This document shows, piece by piece, positions 38,918 through 40,350 of a stretch of 40,350 nucleotides of DNA. How positions within the stretch are numbered: the stretch's first letter is position 1; each line of letters begins with the position of its first letter. Source of the stretch: a virus. The notes beneath the pieces were generated by a model that saw only the letters and a program-made list of their open reading frames with translations, had not been told where the DNA came from and ran no database searches. A program made the position numbers and the translations under genes. The stretch covers positions 1 through 40,350 of the IMG/VR virus record IMGVR_UViG_3300030107_007143; one strand, written 5' to 3'.

Positions 38918-39671
38918 CAAACTCTACCGGTTCATCTAAACCAAACGGGCGCAGCGTGTTCGCACCGCGGGCCTCAAGGCCCCGAGCTAACGCCTGTTCA
39001 TTCTTTGCATGGCCGTACTCAATCGCGTCATCACTCAGCGTATATACAGCATATGGGTACGGGTGCGCTTTCGCCTGCGCCAAGAAGTAAAACTTCGCTG
39101 CCGGCAGTCCCACAGACTCGCAGGCGGCCAGGTAGAACGCTGCTTGTTGATAGTACCGAAATGAGTTAACTGCAGCCCTGAAGCCCCTAGGGGACGCGTC
39201 GCGGCAGGTTTTGAGGTCCCAGACATCTGTCCCGGTATACCAGTCAAGCTTTGCTTTGCAAGGCTCACCACACCAGACAAAACATAAAGTCAGCTCAACT
39301 CGGTGGTTCTCTTGTGGAATGTATTCCGCAACCACCTCCCGTCGCTCCATGCAAAGGTCGTACAGGTCTTGTTTGCAGGGGGTGCGATCGTCCAGGCCTT
39401 CTAACCATTTGGCGTATTCCTCCTTCCCAACCTTTGTGCGCCGATCGACCGCGGGCTCTATGGCAAACTCCTCAAAAAACTTCTCGTGTTCCAAAAACAC
39501 GGTGTGCTGCACTCTGCCCTCGAGCAACGCTGGCGTTTCTTTCATCGGCGCTTGATGCCTCCAGGTGTAAGGACACTCAATCAAAGTCGTCAAATCGTGC
39601 GAGCGCCATGCCGGTATGCTCGCGTACGTGGGGTAATCTAACCCGTCATAAATTCCAGGCTCAAAATCCAT
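38898..39671 (-). CDS. RecE/exonuclease VIII-like PD-(D/E)XK nuclease
   Basis: The 257-aa protein has PDDEXK features in order: SIPAWRSHDLTTLIECPYTW (N-terminal substrate region), EGRVQHTVFLEHE with His56, CKAKLDWYTG with Asp143, VWDLKTCRDAS with D152-L-K154, and FRYYQQAAFYLAA with the late Tyr/Gln helix. This is the layout of the PDDEXK_12/RecE family (DUF3799-type), which degrades dsDNA ends 5'-3' in phage recombination. No RecT annealing partner is visible in the window. SD TAGGAG lies in the preceding peptide gene's end. Confidence 0.88.
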   Translation of the reverse strand: MDFEPGIYDGLDYPTYASIPAWRSHDLTTLIECPYTWRHQAPMKETPALLEGRVQHTVFLEHEKFFEEFAIEPAVDRRTKVGKEEYAKWLEGLDDRTPCKQDLYDLCMERREVVAEYIPQENHRVELTLCFVWCGEPCKAKLDWYTGTDVWDLKTCRDASPRGFRAAVNSFRYYQQAAFYLAACESVGLPAAKFYFLAQAKAHPYPYAVYTLSDDAIEYGHAKNEQALARGLEARGANTLRPFGLDEPVEFDASALY

Positions 39672-39679
39672 GCGCTCTC

Positions 39680-39772
39680 CTACGCTATTTTACTGAGGAC
39701 CAAGGCAGTCAGATATATGGCGGCTATAAGGCTTATGCCCATAACGATGCCCTGGGTGATTTCATTTTTCAT
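39680..39772 (-). CDS. Tiny single-TM peptide, 30 aa
   Basis: ATG at 39772; stop TAG (39682-39680) overlaps the SD of the exonuclease gene. The peptide is MKNEITQGIVMGISLIAAIY plus LTALVLSKIA: a short polar N-terminus and one hydrophobic helix. SD upstream is weak. Reality is supported mainly by placement between coupled genes. Function is unknown. Confidence 0.5.
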   Translation of the reverse strand: MKNEITQGIVMGISLIAAIYLTALVLSKIA

Positions 39773-39953
39773 GGGAAAAGGTCCCGCCTGCGGCCGCCCG
39801 GACGGGAACGGGCCTAGGGAAACCCGGGGAAAGGATACGAAACCCCAAGCTTTGGCCTGTTGGTCCCGTCTGGTAGGTCACGCGGACGGGCACACGTTGG
39901 AACGCCGTGATGAAGGGCGCGACCTGTTCAAAAGAAGGCGAAACCGACACCAC
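39762..39953 (-). CDS. Possible small ORF, 63 aa (weak)
   Basis: A GTG-initiated frame fills the otherwise empty 39773-39927 stretch. It overlaps both flanking peptide genes by short distances (its TGA overlaps the ATG region of the 39772 gene). Sequence contains QRVPVRVTYQTGPTGQSLGF and PGFPRPVPVRAAAGGTF, Pro/Arg-rich. No SD or family. The stretch also has GC-rich repeats (GTCCCG/CGGGAC) that could be an RNA structure instead. Confidence 0.3.
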   Translation of the reverse strand: MVSVSPSFEQVAPFITAFQRVPVRVTYQTGPTGQSLGFRILSPGFPRPVPVRAAAGGTFSHEK

Positions 39954-40020
39954 AAAGCATGCCTAGCCCAAACGCTATGAGTAGCGCAACGCTTGTGTAT
40001 TGCGGCACCTTCCAAGCCAT
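39928..40020 (-). CDS. Tiny single-TM peptide, 30 aa
   Basis: ATG 40020 begins 7 nt after the DUF3310 gene's stop. MAWKVPQYTS is followed by VALLIAFGLGMLCGVGFAFF, a clear membrane helix with one Cys. A longer version from ATG 40113 would overlap the DUF3310 gene by 86 bp; AGGGA upstream makes it possible but less likely. Function is unknown. Confidence 0.5.
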   Translation of the reverse strand: MAWKVPQYTSVALLIAFGLGMLCGVGFAFF

Positions 40021-40027
40021 AAAACCA

Positions 40028-40285
40028 TCATTTTTGTTGATCCTTGCGAGGATCGTCGCCGCTCGAGTATCGTAAATACCAAACTGCTTTGGCTTTGTCT
40101 TGCTCTGCATCATCTTTTTTTCCCTGTCGCCATAAATATTTGAACGCTGCAATCTCAGCGTACTCCTCAACCCGCTGCAAGCCAAACGCTGCGACCATCG
40201 CATCTATGCACTCTAGCTCCCCCGAAACGTAATGTTTCGGGCTGTTAACTAGGTCCTCTTTTTTCGGTCTTCCTCGTTTTGCCAT
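40028..40285 (-). CDS. DUF3310 family protein (T7 gp1.7-like nucleotide kinase family)
   Basis: ATG 40285 preceded by AGAGG. 85 aa: MAKRGRPKKEDLVNSPKHYV, then GELECIDAMVAAFG, EYAEIAAFKYLWRQGKKDDA and EQDKAKAVWYLRYSS. The 'PKHY...G-x-x-E-C-I-D-A...EYA...A-FKYLWR-G-K-D...D-x-x-KA-WYL' pattern defines DUF3310, related to phage nucleotide kinase gp1.7. It lies directly downstream of ssb in the leftward replication operon. Confidence 0.85.
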   Translation of the reverse strand: MAKRGRPKKEDLVNSPKHYVSGELECIDAMVAAFGLQRVEEYAEIAAFKYLWRQGKKDDAEQDKAKAVWYLRYSSGDDPRKDQQK

Positions 40286-40293
40286 AGCTGCCT

Positions 40294-40350
40294 CTAAAAC
40301 GGTATGTCGTCTTCGAAATCGTCATCCGCGGCCGCTACTGCTGCGGCAGG
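40294..40350 (-). CDS. ssb: Single-stranded DNA-binding protein, C-terminal fragment
   Basis: A minus-strand frame enters from the window edge and ends at TAG 40296-40294. The last 18 residues read PAAAVAAADDDFEDDIPF. The acidic -D-D-I-P-F ending is the hallmark C-terminal tip of bacterial/phage SSB, which recruits replication and recombination proteins. Only the tail is in the window. SSB followed by DUF3310 and a RecE-like nuclease defines a replication/recombination operon. Confidence 0.75.
   Translation of the reverse strand, partial: PAAAVAAADDDFEDDIPF

Noticed and set aside
39211-39817. Plus-strand ORFs opposite the exonuclease gene
   Set aside because: Cys/Ser/Arg-rich shadow translations; the minus frame has clear nuclease motifs.
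40113-40203. Longer N-terminus for the 40020 membrane peptide
   Set aside because: It would overlap the DUF3310 gene by 86 bp or more in another frame; kept only as an alternative.
1-40350. T7-like phage with its own RNA polymerase
   Set aside because: No RNA polymerase gene or T7-type promoters seen, and the repeated promoters have sigma70-like TATAAT boxes. The polymerase could still lie outside the window.
1-40350. tRNA genes, integrase, insertion sequences, attachment sites
   Set aside because: No cloverleaf, recombinase motif, or terminal inverted repeats flanked by target duplications were found by reading both strands.

Overview
The window is a contiguous part of a tailed-phage genome and holds no recognisable bacterial housekeeping genes. 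Genes are tightly packed, with many ATGA/TGATG stop-start overlaps, and base composition is close to balanced by eye. A TerL-portal-scaffold-capsid block is followed by short tail-accessory proteins and four large ejection-type proteins. There is no tape-measure, tail-tube or sheath gene, so a short-tailed (podovirus-like) virion is inferred. Several small proteins resemble ones I recall from marine phages, such as Lys/Gly-rich tails, 'RGCGAIMP' tails and EF-hand proteins. An aquatic, probably proteobacterial host is therefore likely, but this is inference. No T7-like RNA polymerase, integrase, tRNA or CRISPR array was seen.

Layout. (1) 1-3.3 kb: the 3' part of a tail fibre with about eleven 72-residue repeats and an S74 chaperone tail. 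(2) 3.3-6.8 kb: two small unknowns, a 2OG-Fe(II) oxygenase, then a dense lysis cassette containing an XhlA-like protein, a putative holin, a 32-aa membrane peptide, an EF-hand membrane protein, a three-TM-type holin and a GH24 endolysin. (3) 6.8-14.8 kb: terminase large subunit, portal, small proteins, a GroES-like co-chaperonin, scaffold, a decoration-type protein and the major capsid protein, ending in a strong terminator. (4) 14.9-25.4 kb: head/tail accessory proteins, a long coiled-coil protein, a cluster of very basic small proteins, connector/stopper proteins, a Rossmann-like enzyme and a gp10-like tail protein. (5) 25.4-33.0 kb: four large internal-virion/ejection candidates. (6) 33.0-33.4 kb, minus strand: a two-gene operon encoding a ribbon-helix-helix regulator and an unknown partner. 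(7) 33.5-38.7 kb, plus strand: a second 2OG oxygenase, then small uncharacterised genes behind three near-identical promoters. (8) 38.7-40.35 kb, minus strand: a replication/recombination operon with an SSB C-terminus at the window edge, a DUF3310-type protein, tiny membrane peptides and a RecE/PDDEXK exonuclease.

How it fits together. Late genes run rightward for 33 kb. The regulatory pair lies at the junction between late genes and the small-gene arm. Three copies of one promoter module (a CGACACG box fixed 15 nt upstream of TATAAT) drive the small-gene arm, which makes the RHH protein a natural candidate regulator. The replication operon is transcribed towards the small-gene arm, and the two converge at a hairpin near 38.7 kb. 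Family assignments come from motifs read by eye and were not checked by database search.
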